Below are positions 43,767-53,142 of a stretch of DNA of 64,000 nucleotides, one piece after another. Position numbers and translations under genes: made by a program. Each line of letters opens with the position of its first letter. Positions within the stretch are counted from its first letter, which is position 1. The stretch is taken from assembly GCA_000433035.1 (NCBI GenBank), contig FR890815.1:324878-388877 (forward strand). The letters run 5' to 3'. The notes under the pieces are model-generated. The model ran no database searches, had not been told where the DNA came from, and saw only the letters and a program-made list of their open reading frames with translations. The DNA is from Staphylococcus sp. CAG:324 (GTDB taxonomy: Bacteria > Bacillota_I > Bacilli_A > ML615J-28 > CAG-313).

Positions 43767-44550
43767 TAGTAAGAATCCAAAAATTCATGAATATAAGGTT
43801 AGCAAAATACGTGTTAAAAATAAAAAATATTATATATCATTTGATCAGTATGAAAATGAAATAATTTTAACAGAAGATCAAATGGTGGAATTTAGAATAA
43901 TTGTTGGTCATACTTTTTCATCAAAAGAGTTTCATAAAATTAAAAATAGTGAAAAAATGTCCTTATATTATAATAAAGTTTTACATTATATTGATTTTAA
44001 ACCACGTTCTAAAAAAGAAGTATATAATTATTTGTTAAATTTAGATGTTGATGAAAAAAGCATTAATGAGATTATACAAAAACTGATTAAAATTCAATAT
44101 TTAGATGATGAAAGATATGCACAAAGTTATATATTAGAATTGATTAGAAAATCTAAAGGAAGACTATATATTCTACAAAATCTTTTAAATAAAGGAATTG
44201 ATCAAGACTTAATTCAAAAATATTTGAATGAGTATTCTTTTGATGAAGAAAAAAAGAATGCTTTAAAAATAGTCAATAAGTTTATTTCTAGTATTCAAAA
44301 AAATCCAATTAAAAAACAAAAAATGCAAATTACAAATAAACTTTTGCAAGAAGGATATAGTTTTGATATAATTAATTATGTTTTAGGTGAAATTGAATGG
44401 ACGGATAATTCTAATGCATTGCTTGTTAAAGAATATCAAAAACTATTAAATAAAGAAATTGATCAAAATAAAATCATTATGAAATTATTAAATAAAGGAT
44501 TTGATTATCAAGATATCAAAAAAATTATTCATAGTTGTAAGTATAATTAA
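43750..44550 (+). CDS. recX: Regulatory protein RecX
   Basis: Modulates RecA filaments. The 266 residues contain the three-helix repeats of the family: LHYIDFKPRSKKEVYNYL, LIKIQYLDDERYAQSYI, LNKGIDQDLIQKYL and two similar units after residue 190. The longest frame starts far inside the YitT gene; GAAGGA before the ATG at 43750 decides the start. recA is not in the window. Confidence 0.85.
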   Translation: MIVPNNSKNPKIHEYKVSKIRVKNKKYYISFDQYENEIILTEDQMVEFRIIVGHTFSSKEFHKIKNSEKMSLYYNKVLHYIDFKPRSKKEVYNYLLNLDVDEKSINEIIQKLIKIQYLDDERYAQSYILELIRKSKGRLYILQNLLNKGIDQDLIQKYLNEYSFDEEKKNALKIVNKFISSIQKNPIKKQKMQITNKLLQEGYSFDIINYVLGEIEWTDNSNALLVKEYQKLLNKEIDQNKIIMKLLNKGFDYQDIKKIIHSCKYN

Positions 44551-44582
44551 ATGTTTTATTCATATAATTTAGTGGTGATGAA

Positions 44583-44708
44583 ATGAAAAAGAAAAAAATT
44601 AATGATGGTTTGCGAAATCTACCTAAAAATTTTGTAACTGAAAACGAATTAGAAGAAAATATAAAAACAGAAATAGCTAAAGAAATTACCAATACTCGTA
44701 AAAGATAA
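44583..44708 (+). CDS. Short charged ORF (41 residues)
   Basis: A 41-codon frame beginning MKKKKINDGLRNLPKNF, very rich in Lys, Glu and Asn. GGTGAT, a perfect match to the 16S tail, lies upstream of the ATG. It follows recX by 32 bases and precedes the FMN riboswitch promoter. No known family; coding is likely from the ribosome binding site but not proven. Confidence 0.5.
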   Translation: MKKKKINDGLRNLPKNFVTENELEENIKTEIAKEITNTRKR

Positions 44709-44723
44709 TTATAAGCAAAATAG

Positions 44724-44752
44724 TTGTTTAAAGAGGATAGTTGTTATAAAAT
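44724..44752 (+). promoter_or_regulatory. Promoter of the FMN riboswitch-ribU unit
   Basis: TTGTTT (44724-44729), 17-base spacer, TAAAAT (44747-44752). Confidence 0.7.
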
Positions 44753-44760
44753 AGTATTAA

Positions 44761-44879
44761 TCTTCAGGGCAGGGTGTAATTCCCGACCGGCGGTAAAGTC
44801 CGCGAGTCATTTCAATGACATGATTTGGTGCAATTCCAAAACCGATAGTATAGTCTAGATGAAAGAAGACATAATAGTT
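44761..44879 (+). promoter_or_regulatory. FMN riboswitch (RFN element)
   Basis: Canonical RFN landmarks: AGGGCAGGGTG, ATTCCCGACCGGCGGT, AGTCCGCGA, a variable hairpin, then TTTGGTGCAATTCCAAAACCGA and a closing GAAAGAAG; TCTTC at 44761-44765 pairs with GAAGA at 44875-44879. FMN binding would favour the terminator just downstream and shut off ribU. Confidence 0.97.
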
Positions 44880-44892
44880 ATTATGCTTTTTT

Positions 44893-44925
44893 AAGTTGCC
44901 TTTTGAAGATTGGGCAACTTTTTTT
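44893..44925 (+). terminator. FMN riboswitch terminator
   Basis: AAGTTGCC (44893-44900) pairs with GGCAACTT (44913-44920), then a T-run, just before the ribU ribosome binding site. Confidence 0.9.
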
Positions 44926-44937
44926 ATGGAGGCAAAA

Positions 44938-45549
44938 ATGAAAAAAACAAAAAAAATTTTAGATTACATGACAAAGATTGCGATCTTTTCAGCTCTTTCC
45001 ACGATTTTATATTTTTTTCCTAAATTTCCGTTACCATTTTTATTTCCTTCTTTTTTAGATGTGCAATTTTCTAATCTTCCTGCCATTTTAGGAGGATTTG
45101 CAATGGGACCAATTGGAGGAGCTATCATCGTTGTAATTAGAACCCTAATTAAATTACCATTTTCAAGTACAGCATATGTTGGAGAATTTGGTGATTTATT
45201 AATTGGACTTGCAACTGTCCTAACATCATCATTAATATATAAATATTGTAAAACTAAAAAAGGTGGTATTTTAGGATTAGTATTTGGAAGTCTTGCATGG
45301 GTAGTAGTTGCTATGATTGTAAATGCTACGATTTTAATACCATTTTATTCAAAGGCATTTGGTTTTTCAGCAGTTGTTGAGATGTGTAGAAGTATTTTTC
45401 CAAAAATCACAGAAACAAATTTTATGGTATTTTATATTTTAGGATCAATTCTCCCGTTTAATTTAATGTTATCTTTCATTGTATCTATTGTAACCTTTTT
45501 AGTTTATAAGCGAATATCTGCTTTATTTAAAAAAGATTTTATCCATTAA
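44938..45549 (+). CDS. ribU: Riboflavin ECF transporter substrate-binding component RibU
   Basis: Membrane S-component for riboflavin uptake, working with the shared ECF ATPases and EcfT (not in this window). The 203 residues hold about six helices; PLPFLFPSFLDVQFSNLPAIL and GGFAMGPIGGA match RibU. The ATG after ATGGAGG is chosen; the longer frame runs back into the terminator. The FMN riboswitch in front confirms the substrate. Confidence 0.93.
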   Translation: MKKTKKILDYMTKIAIFSALSTILYFFPKFPLPFLFPSFLDVQFSNLPAILGGFAMGPIGGAIIVVIRTLIKLPFSSTAYVGEFGDLLIGLATVLTSSLIYKYCKTKKGGILGLVFGSLAWVVVAMIVNATILIPFYSKAFGFSAVVEMCRSIFPKITETNFMVFYILGSILPFNLMLSFIVSIVTFLVYKRISALFKKDFIH

Positions 45550-45564
45550 TAGAAGGAGAAAAAG

Positions 45565-46653
45565 ATGAAAATATTAGTTGTAAGTGATTCTTTTAAAGGT
45601 TCAATGACATCAAAAGAAGTGGGAATGACTATTTGTGATTATTATCAAAATCATCATTTAGAAGCTACCTATCTCCCTATTTCTGATGGTGGAGAAGGGT
45701 TTTTAGATGCTATTAATGATTCATTTCAACTTGAAAAGCAACAGATGCAAGTAGAGGATGCTAATTTTAATTATACAGAGTCTGCATATATTATTGATCA
45801 AAAAAATAAGATAGCGTATTTAGAACTTGCTCAATCCATTGGTTTGGCAAAATTAGATAAAAATAAACTAAATGCTTTATATGCATCTAGTTTTGGTTTT
45901 GGTCATTTAATAAAAGAAATTATTTTAAAATATCAAATAAAAAAAATAATTATCGGAATTGGTGGTTCTGCGACTAGTGATTTAGGGTGTGGCATGCTTG
46001 AGGCTTTAGGAGTTGAATTTATAGATAAAGATGGTTTTTTAATTAAAAAAATGTGTAATGCAAAATTAATGAAAGTTAGAAAAGTTAAGACAAAAGCTTT
46101 TGAAAAATTGATTAAAGGAATTGAATTTGTTACTTTAAGTGATGTAACAAACCTACTTCTTGGAATGAAAGGTTCGATTGCTACTTTTGCTAAACAAAAA
46201 GGAGCATCAGATGAGCAACTTTTTTTAATGGAACAAAATTTGAATCATATGTTTAAATTATTAAAGAGCGATTATCAAAAAAATTTAACTGATTTTGAAG
46301 GAGCTGGAGCAGCAGGTGGAATCGGCTTTACTATGCGCTATTTTTTCAATAGTGAAATGAAATCGGGTATCGATAGTATTTTGAAAATGATTCATTTTCA
46401 ACAACTTGTTAAAGAATATGATGTTATAGTTACTGGTGAAGGATGTTTAGATGATCAAAGTTTAGATGGTAAGGTTATTAGTGGAATTAAAAAGTATCAT
46501 CCTCAAAGATTAATTATTATTTGTGGTCAAAATAAATTAAGTTCTACTATAAATGATGTGTATGCCATTGTGCCAACTGTTGCAACCATTGAAGAGTCTT
46601 TAAAGGAGCCAATTTCTGCTTTGAAAAAATTATTACCACTCATTAAATTGTAA
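45565..46653 (+). CDS. Glycerate kinase (GlxK/GarK family)
   Basis: Phosphorylates glycerate with ATP. The 362 residues show MKILVVSDSFKGSMTSKEVG, LPISDGGEGFLDAI, the GIGGSATSDLGCGMLEALG stretch near 133, and GAGAAGGIGF near 250; a late VTGEGCLDDQSLDGK completes the family pattern. AGAAGGAG precedes it 15 bases after ribU, so it may share the FMN-controlled transcript, though no functional link is evident. Confidence 0.92.
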   Translation: MKILVVSDSFKGSMTSKEVGMTICDYYQNHHLEATYLPISDGGEGFLDAINDSFQLEKQQMQVEDANFNYTESAYIIDQKNKIAYLELAQSIGLAKLDKNKLNALYASSFGFGHLIKEIILKYQIKKIIIGIGGSATSDLGCGMLEALGVEFIDKDGFLIKKMCNAKLMKVRKVKTKAFEKLIKGIEFVTLSDVTNLLLGMKGSIATFAKQKGASDEQLFLMEQNLNHMFKLLKSDYQKNLTDFEGAGAAGGIGFTMRYFFNSEMKSGIDSILKMIHFQQLVKEYDVIVTGEGCLDDQSLDGKVISGIKKYHPQRLIIICGQNKLSSTINDVYAIVPTVATIEESLKEPISALKKLLPLIKL

Positions 46654-46710
46654 AAAAACTGCAAAATAAAACTTATTTTTAACTAAATGAGTTTTAAATT
46701 GCAGTTTTTT
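46652..46710. terminator. Bidirectional terminator between glycerate kinase and Cof genes
   Basis: AAAAAACTGCAA (46653-46664) pairs with TTGCAGTTTTTT (46699-46710), with an inner AAAACTTATT/ gagttttaa-type pairing. Confidence 0.85.
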
Positions 46711-47512
46711 AATGAAAAAACTTTTTTAAAAATTTTAAGACTCCTTGTTTGTCATAGCTATCTGTAACATACTTAGCATATTGTAGGAGTTCAGGGTTGG
46801 CATTTTTCATTGCCACGCCAATGGCTGCTTCTTTTAATAGTTCAATGTCATTGTGACCATCACCAATTGCAATGGTTCTTTCTTGGGGAATATTATAATA
46901 TTCACATGCATATTTAAAACCAACACTTTTATTGACGAGAGGATTGTAGACTTCAACAATATAATTGTTATTCACTTCCCAATATCTTGCTAGAAGTTGA
47001 TTACTATAATTTTTCTTGATATAGTCTACAAAGTCGATTATTGCCTCTTTTTTTAGAAAAAAAAGAGCACCATTAGGGTTATCAGGCAAAATATCTTTTA
47101 TTTCGCCACTATGAAGAACACCACCATCAATATGCAAAAAGGGTTTAATTTCTTCATTGTAATCTTGAACATATATATCATCAATAATTTCACAAAAAAC
47201 ATTAATTAAATAAGGTCTTATGTAATTAATAATATCTAAAAGATCATCTTTAGATATTCGAAAATCTGTTATAGGATAATTACAATCGGTTGGATTAGAA
47301 ATAAAAGCACCATTATAATTGATTAAAGGTGTATGCAAATTTAAAGCTTTATAAACAAAATAACTAGACCTTTTTGGTCTTCCTGTTGCAAGCATAATAA
47401 GATGTCCTAATTGATTTAAATGACGCAAATAATCAAATGTTTCATCATCGTAAGTTGCAAAATCTAACATCAAGGTTCCGTCTAAATCAAGTACAATCAA
47501 ATATGGTTTCAT
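46709..47512 (-). CDS. Cof-type HAD phosphatase
   Basis: A 267-residue cytoplasmic sugar-phosphate/FMN-type phosphatase of the HAD IIB class. Motif I VLDLDGTLM near residue 8, motif II MLATGRPKRS near 41, the cap domain in the middle, and motif IV IGDGHNDIELLKEAAIGVAMKNA near 212-234. Single-gene unit on the minus strand. Substrate cannot be read from sequence. Confidence 0.92.
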   Translation of the reverse strand: MKPYLIVLDLDGTLMLDFATYDDETFDYLRHLNQLGHLIMLATGRPKRSSYFVYKALNLHTPLINYNGAFISNPTDCNYPITDFRISKDDLLDIINYIRPYLINVFCEIIDDIYVQDYNEEIKPFLHIDGGVLHSGEIKDILPDNPNGALFFLKKEAIIDFVDYIKKNYSNQLLARYWEVNNNYIVEVYNPLVNKSVGFKYACEYYNIPQERTIAIGDGHNDIELLKEAAIGVAMKNANPELLQYAKYVTDSYDKQGVLKFLKKFFH

Positions 47513-47529
47513 TTTTTCACCTCTATTGT

Positions 47530-47558
47530 ATTATAACATAAGCTTTAAACTTTGTCTA
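47530..47558 (-). promoter_or_regulatory. Promoter of the Cof gene
   Basis: Minus strand TAGACA (plus 47553-47558), 17-base spacer, TATAAT (plus 47530-47535). Confidence 0.7.
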
Positions 47559-47622
47559 ATTAATGAATTTAATTCCTAAAAAAGTATAAAATTGTTTTTA
47601 AAAAAATGAAGTTAAAAATTCC

Positions 47623-47651
47623 TTGCAAAAAAAATGAATTTGTGGTAAAAT
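47623..47651 (+). promoter_or_regulatory. Promoter of the ftsK-lepB-rbgA-rnhB unit
   Basis: TTGCAA (47623-47628), 17-base spacer, TAAAAT (47646-47651). Confidence 0.72.
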
Positions 47652-47698
47652 AAACAATATTAAAGATAGAAATGTTTGATTTTGAGAGTTGGTGAAAA

Positions 47699-48523
47699 AT
47701 GACGGATGTACTACTTAATGTTAATGTAATTCAATCAATAGATGATTTTTTTACAAAAATTTTTTCATCTTTAAAAGAAGCAATTACTTGGAATACTTTT
47801 TGGACCTTGATTGCGGGCATTGTAATAGGTTTTGTAATTTGTTCAACTATATATGGTATTTTACTGATGAATTCAATTAGTAAAAAGGAAAAAGAAATTG
47901 AAAATACGAAGAAAGATATAGATGATGATAAAATCAACAATATTGTTGAGCAAATAAAAAATAGTTATGTTGAAGAAAGTGAAGGACTTTCGGTGACTAG
48001 TAGATTTGATATTTTGGGTAAAAAGATAATAGAAATAGTGAACAAGATTTCTAGTGAATATTATCCCGAATCTAAATATCCCATATACGAATTAACGATT
48101 GAGGAATTGATATTATTTATGCATTATTTATCTAACCGAATTGGCGATATTTTTGATAAACCATTACTTGCACCATTTAAAAAAATAAGTATAGCACAAA
48201 TTTTTAAAATATTAGATACTAAGAAAAAAATTGAAGAAACTAAAGCTGCTAAAGCATTTAAAAAAGCAAATGTTGGTAAGGTTAGTAGCATTATAATGGG
48301 TGGATTAAAGTATGCCAATCCTGTTTACTGGGTAAAAAAATTATTTGTTGGTTCAACAATTAATTTTGCATCGCGAAAAATATCTTTACTAATTATTGAT
48401 ATTGTAGCAGATGAAACAAATAAAACATATAGTAAAAGTATTTTTAATAAAGAAAGGCGTCTTAAACAATTAGAAATTGAAACGTCATTAAAAGAATTAG
48501 AAAGGGAGGAATTAGATGCTTAA
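47699..48523 (+). CDS. Single-pass membrane protein encoded with the FtsK translocase
   Basis: A 274-residue protein not recognised. One clear membrane helix at about residues 34-56 (TLIAGIVIGFVICSTIYGIL) is followed by a charged, coiled-coil-like stretch (about 60-90), a helical cytoplasmic domain, and a Lys/Glu-rich C-terminal helix ending LKELEREELDA. It overlaps the translocase gene by eight bases. Since that translocase has no membrane helices, this protein is a reasonable anchor or partner; that is inference from context only. Confidence 0.7.
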   Translation: MTDVLLNVNVIQSIDDFFTKIFSSLKEAITWNTFWTLIAGIVIGFVICSTIYGILLMNSISKKEKEIENTKKDIDDDKINNIVEQIKNSYVEESEGLSVTSRFDILGKKIIEIVNKISSEYYPESKYPIYELTIEELILFMHYLSNRIGDIFDKPLLAPFKKISIAQIFKILDTKKKIEETKAAKAFKKANVGKVSSIIMGGLKYANPVYWVKKLFVGSTINFASRKISLLIIDIVADETNKTYSKSIFNKERRLKQLEIETSLKELEREELDA

Positions 48524-50600
48524 AAACAAAAAAAATAATCTGGATAATCGAAGAGAATTTTATATTTATCGAGTAATAAGAGATGGAAAAATGTATGATG
48601 ATAATGAAACCGAAAGAAAAACTATCACTAAAAATCAAAAAGAAACTGATTCCTCATCAAAGAGTATTCATAAAAAAACCATTAGTTATGCAGAATCGGT
48701 TGGATATCGTGAAGATCCTAAAAGATATGATAATTTAAGACCTAAAAAATCTGAAGATAAACCAGAATTAAAAGAAAACCAAATTGTTGATTTCGTTGAG
48801 CCACCTAGAGAAGATAAAACGATTGGGTATTATGATGCAGGAGTTATTTTTGAAAATGAGGATAATATTGAAGAAAATGATAATAAAATAGAGGATAATT
48901 TTGATGATATTGCATTACAAGTGGATGAAATTTATCAAGAAAATTTTGATGATAACAATGAAGAAATGCAATATGATAGCCATATGTATGATGATGTGGT
49001 TGAGGAAGAACAAACTTATAAAAATGTTAACAAACCTCAATTTTATAAAGAAGAGGAGAAAAAGACTACAAATCAGTTTATAAATAATAAAAAAACCGCA
49101 AATGAAACCGTTAATTCTAAAGTGGTAGTTACTAGTAGACGAAAAACGAAGTATATTGCCCCTAGTATTGATTTATTAACTAAATCTGATGCGAAAAATG
49201 CCGATAATATAGAAGAGGCTGAAAATCAAAAGGAAATTATAAATAACACTTTTAGAGAAGCAGGAATTAGGGCAAGGGTTGAAAGATTTATTTTTGGTCC
49301 AACTGTAACTCAATTTTTGATAACAATTGAAAAAGGTGCTAATGTAAAAGATGTTAGAAAGGTTGAATCCAATCTTTTAATGTATTTACAATGTGAAAGT
49401 ATTCGGATTCAAACCCCAATTCCAGGAAAACCATTTGCAGGAATAGAAGTACCAAAGAAGTATGAAAATCGTAGAACAGTTTTTTTAGGAGATATGATTG
49501 CCAGTAAAGAATTTAAAAATTTAGATTATGAAGTTCCGGTTGCTGTTGGACAAGATAATTATGGAATCTATCATTATATTGATTTAGTAGAGATGCCTCA
49601 TGGATTAATTGCGGGAACAACTAAATCAGGTAAAAGTGTATGTTTAAATACGTTTTTACTTAGTTTAATCTATCGATTTACTCCTAATGAATTGCGACTT
49701 GTTTTGATTGATCCTAAAAGAATTGAACTTGGTATTTATGAAGGAATTCCTCATCTTGCAATGCCTGTAATTGTTGATCAAGAAGATTTTCAAAGTGCAC
49801 TTGGTTGGGTTTATGATGAAATGGAAAGAAGGTATAAAGAATTTGAACTTTATGATGAGCATAATATTGTTGACTATAATAATATAAGGAAAGAAAATAA
49901 AGAATCTACAATGCCTCATATTATTGTGATGATGGATGAGTTTAGTGATTGGTTTTCTGATGCCAATAGTGAAATAGAATTATATATGCAAAAACTTGCA
50001 GCAAAAGCACGAGCAGCGGGAATTAATATTATTCTTGCAACTCAACGTCCATCTAAAGATGTGATTAAAGGTACGATAAAGGCTAATTTTGATACAAGAA
50101 TTGCTTTTAGAGTTTCATCATTTGAGGATGCTAAAGTTATTTTAGGTTATGGTGGTGCGGAAAAACTTGAAGGTAAGGGAGATATGTTAATTAGATATGC
50201 AGGAAGATCAGAACAACGTTTACAAGGGGCTTTTGTACCTAATATAGATATCAAAAAAGTTACACGCTTTTTAAAAGATAATAATACATGCGAATATTTA
50301 GTGACTAAAGAAGAAATTCATCAATCGACTATTTCTAGGCAGACATCAGGCGGAACAACGATGAAGGCGATGGGGAGAAATGATGAGAGATTTGAAGAAA
50401 TTGCTTTTTATGTTGTTAGAAATAAAAATGCTTCAATCAATCAGCTTACACAGATTTTTAATATGGGATTTAATCGTGTGAATGATATTTTCTTAGCTTT
50501 AGAAGAAATGGGTGTTTTGAGTCCTGGTGTTAAAGGAAAGCAACGAGAAGTTTTAATTGATGAATTTCAACTTCGTGATCTTTTAGAACAAGAAGATTAA
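48516..50600 (+). CDS. FtsK/SpoIIIE-family DNA translocase without membrane domain
   Basis: A 694-residue soluble DNA pump. Residues 1-215 are an acidic, low-complexity linker (Asp, Glu, Asn rich). The motor has alpha/beta domains with FIFGPTVTQFLITIEKGA near 257, Walker A GTTKSGKSV near 367-375, Walker B IVMMDEFSDW near 470, LATQRPSKDVIKG near 508 and FRVSSFEDAKVILG. The C-terminal gamma winged helix (about 625-694) ends with VKGKQREVLIDE. The four-helix N domain of FtsK is absent, as in Bacillus SftA. It probably clears DNA from the septum. Confidence 0.9.
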   Translation: MLKNKKNNLDNRREFYIYRVIRDGKMYDDNETERKTITKNQKETDSSSKSIHKKTISYAESVGYREDPKRYDNLRPKKSEDKPELKENQIVDFVEPPREDKTIGYYDAGVIFENEDNIEENDNKIEDNFDDIALQVDEIYQENFDDNNEEMQYDSHMYDDVVEEEQTYKNVNKPQFYKEEEKKTTNQFINNKKTANETVNSKVVVTSRRKTKYIAPSIDLLTKSDAKNADNIEEAENQKEIINNTFREAGIRARVERFIFGPTVTQFLITIEKGANVKDVRKVESNLLMYLQCESIRIQTPIPGKPFAGIEVPKKYENRRTVFLGDMIASKEFKNLDYEVPVAVGQDNYGIYHYIDLVEMPHGLIAGTTKSGKSVCLNTFLLSLIYRFTPNELRLVLIDPKRIELGIYEGIPHLAMPVIVDQEDFQSALGWVYDEMERRYKEFELYDEHNIVDYNNIRKENKESTMPHIIVMMDEFSDWFSDANSEIELYMQKLAAKARAAGINIILATQRPSKDVIKGTIKANFDTRIAFRVSSFEDAKVILGYGGAEKLEGKGDMLIRYAGRSEQRLQGAFVPNIDIKKVTRFLKDNNTCEYLVTKEEIHQSTISRQTSGGTTMKAMGRNDERFEEIAFYVVRNKNASINQLTQIFNMGFNRVNDIFLALEEMGVLSPGVKGKQREVLIDEFQLRDLLEQED

Positions 50601-50616
50601 GTATGGGGGGATAAAA

Positions 50617-51507
50617 TTGAATCAAGATAAATATTTAATAAAGTATTATAAGAATAATAATCCAGTAACAGAAAGAATTGCAATTAAAAAAAAGATAATT
50701 ACAAGAACATTGATACTGATTATTTGTTCAATTGTTTTTTTTGTTATGTTAACATTTTCTGATGCTAGTAAATTTAAAGGAGAAATTAGTTTAATTGATA
50801 CTTTAATACCACTTAAAATCATAATGATGATTTCAAGTATTATTGGTCTGATTGGTATTATTAGTTTACTTGTATCACTTGTTTCTAGAAATCACTTTAA
50901 TCATTTTTTTACTAAAATTCCTTTTAAAATAAAAAGAAGTATATTTGTTTTACTCGATTGGTTTTCTATTCTACCCATTTGTGTAGTAATTACGTTTTTT
51001 TGCTTTTCTTATTTATTTATTATTACACCAGTTAGTGGCGATTCTATGATACCAAATATTTCTAATGGTGAACATGTTTTTGTTTCTTATAATAAAGAAA
51101 TCCAAAGAGGAAGTGTAGTCATTTTGGAAGTCAATCAAAATGATAATTTTCATATTGATGAAACTAGTCATTATATTAAAAGAATTATTGGATTACCAGG
51201 TGATAAGGTTAAATGGATTAACAATAAATTATATATTAATGATGAAGAATATAATGAATCTTATTTTCCAAAAGATTATTTTGGTACTGCAGCAACTAAT
51301 AATTTTGATGGTCTTTTCCGTTATATTGATGAAAATGGTAATGAACAGATGACTGAAATCATACCGGAAGGATATTATTTTGTGATGGGGGATAATAGAC
51401 CTATTAGCAAAGATAGTCGATCAATTGGTTTAATTCCTAAGAGAAATATTATTGGAGTAGCCACTTATCATATGAATTTTATTATACCAAGAGGTAAAAT
51501 CAAATGA
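50617..51507 (+). CDS. lepB: Signal peptidase I with extended membrane N terminus
   Basis: Removes Sec signal peptides outside the membrane. Catalytic S143 is in VSGDSMIP and general base K188 in HYIKRIIGLPGD; GDNRPISKDSRSIG follows near 258. At 296 residues it is longer than Bacillus enzymes: residues 1-140 hold three hydrophobic segments (about 30-48, 66-92, 110-136) in place of one. The start is TTG, set by GGGGGA ten bases upstream; no better in-frame ATG exists. It overlaps rbgA by four bases (ATGA). Confidence 0.9.
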   Translation: MNQDKYLIKYYKNNNPVTERIAIKKKIITRTLILIICSIVFFVMLTFSDASKFKGEISLIDTLIPLKIIMMISSIIGLIGIISLLVSLVSRNHFNHFFTKIPFKIKRSIFVLLDWFSILPICVVITFFCFSYLFIITPVSGDSMIPNISNGEHVFVSYNKEIQRGSVVILEVNQNDNFHIDETSHYIKRIIGLPGDKVKWINNKLYINDEEYNESYFPKDYFGTAATNNFDGLFRYIDENGNEQMTEIIPEGYYFVMGDNRPISKDSRSIGLIPKRNIIGVATYHMNFIIPRGKIK

Positions 51508-52355
51508 TTCAGTGGTATCCAGGGCATATGGCAAAAGCGATTAGGGAAATTAGTGATAAGATTAAAATTGTTGATTTGGTAATTATTTTATTAGATGCAA
51601 GATGTCCTCGTTCATCTTTTAATCCTTTATTAAGTGATGTATTAAAAAATAAAAAATGTTTGTATGTGCTAACTAAAAAAGATAAAGCCGATATAAAAGA
51701 AACAAAGCAATGGCTAGCCTATTTTCAAAAGCATCATATGAAAGCCATTGCGTTAGATGCAAGAGATTCAAAAAATGATAAAATAATTCTTAAAGAAGCA
51801 CAAGATTTAATGAAGGAAAAAAGAGAAAAAGATTTAAGTAAAGGCATAAAACCAAGACCAATTAAAACAATGATTGTAGGAATTCCTAATGTGGGTAAAT
51901 CAACATTAATCAATTCTTTAGTAGGAAAAAGAGTTACTGCAGTAGGGGATCGACCAGGTATTACAAAAGTACAACAATGGATAAAAATTAATCAAAATGT
52001 AGAGTTATTAGATACACCTGGTGTTTTATGGCCAAAATTTGATAACCAAGTAATAGGATTTCATTTATCAATGATAGGTTCAATCAATGATACGATTTTA
52101 CCAATTTTTGATGTTGCAAGTTATTTCATTGATTTTTTAAAAAAATATTATCCAACAGCAACTTTAGAAAGATATAATATTAGTTCAGAGGATAATGAAG
52201 TGATTGACATAATATTAAAAATAGCACATAAACAAAATTATATATTAAATAATAAAGAAGAAGATTTAGAAAGAACCTCCTTGTTTATATTACAAGAATA
52301 TCGAATGGGATATTTTGGTAGAATAACTTTGGATCGATGTGTAGATGATGAATAA
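51504..52355 (+). CDS. rbgA: Ribosome biogenesis GTPase RbgA (YlqF)
   Basis: Late 50S assembly GTPase with circularly permuted motifs: MIQWYPGHMAKA at the N terminus, G4 LTKKDKAD near 55, then G1 GIPNVGKST near 127, and G3 DTPGVLWP near 170. Length 283 is normal. It overlaps lepB upstream and rnhB downstream, the same gene order as in Bacillus (rbgA-rnhB). Confidence 0.96.
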   Translation: MIQWYPGHMAKAIREISDKIKIVDLVIILLDARCPRSSFNPLLSDVLKNKKCLYVLTKKDKADIKETKQWLAYFQKHHMKAIALDARDSKNDKIILKEAQDLMKEKREKDLSKGIKPRPIKTMIVGIPNVGKSTLINSLVGKRVTAVGDRPGITKVQQWIKINQNVELLDTPGVLWPKFDNQVIGFHLSMIGSINDTILPIFDVASYFIDFLKKYYPTATLERYNISSEDNEVIDIILKIAHKQNYILNNKEEDLERTSLFILQEYRMGYFGRITLDRCVDDE

Positions 52356-52983
52356 TTATGAATTAGAAGCAAAACTTTATCAGGAAGGAAAAAAATATAT
52401 TGCTGGAACAGATGAAGTAGGTAGAGGCCCTTTAGCAGGTCCTGTTGTTGCTACAGCAGTAATTATGCCTAAAAATTGCTATATAGAAGGGGTTACCGAT
52501 TCAAAAAAATTATCTGAGAAAAAAAGAAAATTATTGAGAACCAAAATTGAAGAAAATGCTTTATCCATTGTTACGGTTTTTATTGATGAGAAAACAATTG
52601 ATGAGATAAACATCTATGAAGCAAGTAGATTGGCAATGACAAAGGCAATTTCTGGACTTCATCCCCAACCTGATATTGTATTATCAGATGCTATGCCTCT
52701 TTACCTTGATGTTGAAAATGTTCCAATTATTAAAGGTGATGAAAAAAGTTTTGTGATTGGTTGTGCTAGTATTATTGCTAAAGAACTGAGAGATGAGTAT
52801 ATGAAGATATTAGATTATAAATATCCAGGTTATGGGTTGGCTAAACATAAAGGCTATTCTACAAAGACTCATATGAAGGCTATAAATGATAAAGGAGTTT
52901 TACCTATTCATCGGAAAAGTTTTAAACCAGTAGCAAAAAATTTAAAAGAAGAAGATATGGTTTGGTTAGAAATAAAAAAATAA
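52348..52983 (+). CDS. rnhB: Ribonuclease HII
   Basis: Cuts the RNA strand of RNA-DNA hybrids and single ribonucleotides. The D-E of TDEVGRGPLAGPVVA (near residue 21) begins the active site; the later acidic residues are in LSDAMPLY and the ASIIAK/RDEYM stretch. About 211 residues. Two adjacent ATG codons (52345, 52348) are equally possible starts, both inside the end of rbgA. Confidence 0.95.
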   Translation: MNNYELEAKLYQEGKKYIAGTDEVGRGPLAGPVVATAVIMPKNCYIEGVTDSKKLSEKKRKLLRTKIEENALSIVTVFIDEKTIDEINIYEASRLAMTKAISGLHPQPDIVLSDAMPLYLDVENVPIIKGDEKSFVIGCASIIAKELRDEYMKILDYKYPGYGLAKHKGYSTKTHMKAINDKGVLPIHRKSFKPVAKNLKEEDMVWLEIKK

Positions 52984-53142
52984 GTTATTTTATAGCATAT
53001 TTTTAAATAATATGTTATAATATAATTGTATTTTTGGTAATGTAAATAGTTTGGGGATTTAAAATTTTAGTAAACAACTGATATAAGTTCATCAAATTAA
53101 TGGGGAGCTTGTTTTATAAAATTTAAATAAGGGGGCAAAAAG
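52984..53142 (+). other. Leader/intergenic stretch before the 57-residue ORF
   Basis: Contains overlapping -10-like TATAAT elements at 53016-53026 without a convincing -35, then about 115 AT-rich bases with a short G-run. I see no riboswitch or terminator that I can name. Confidence 0.35.
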
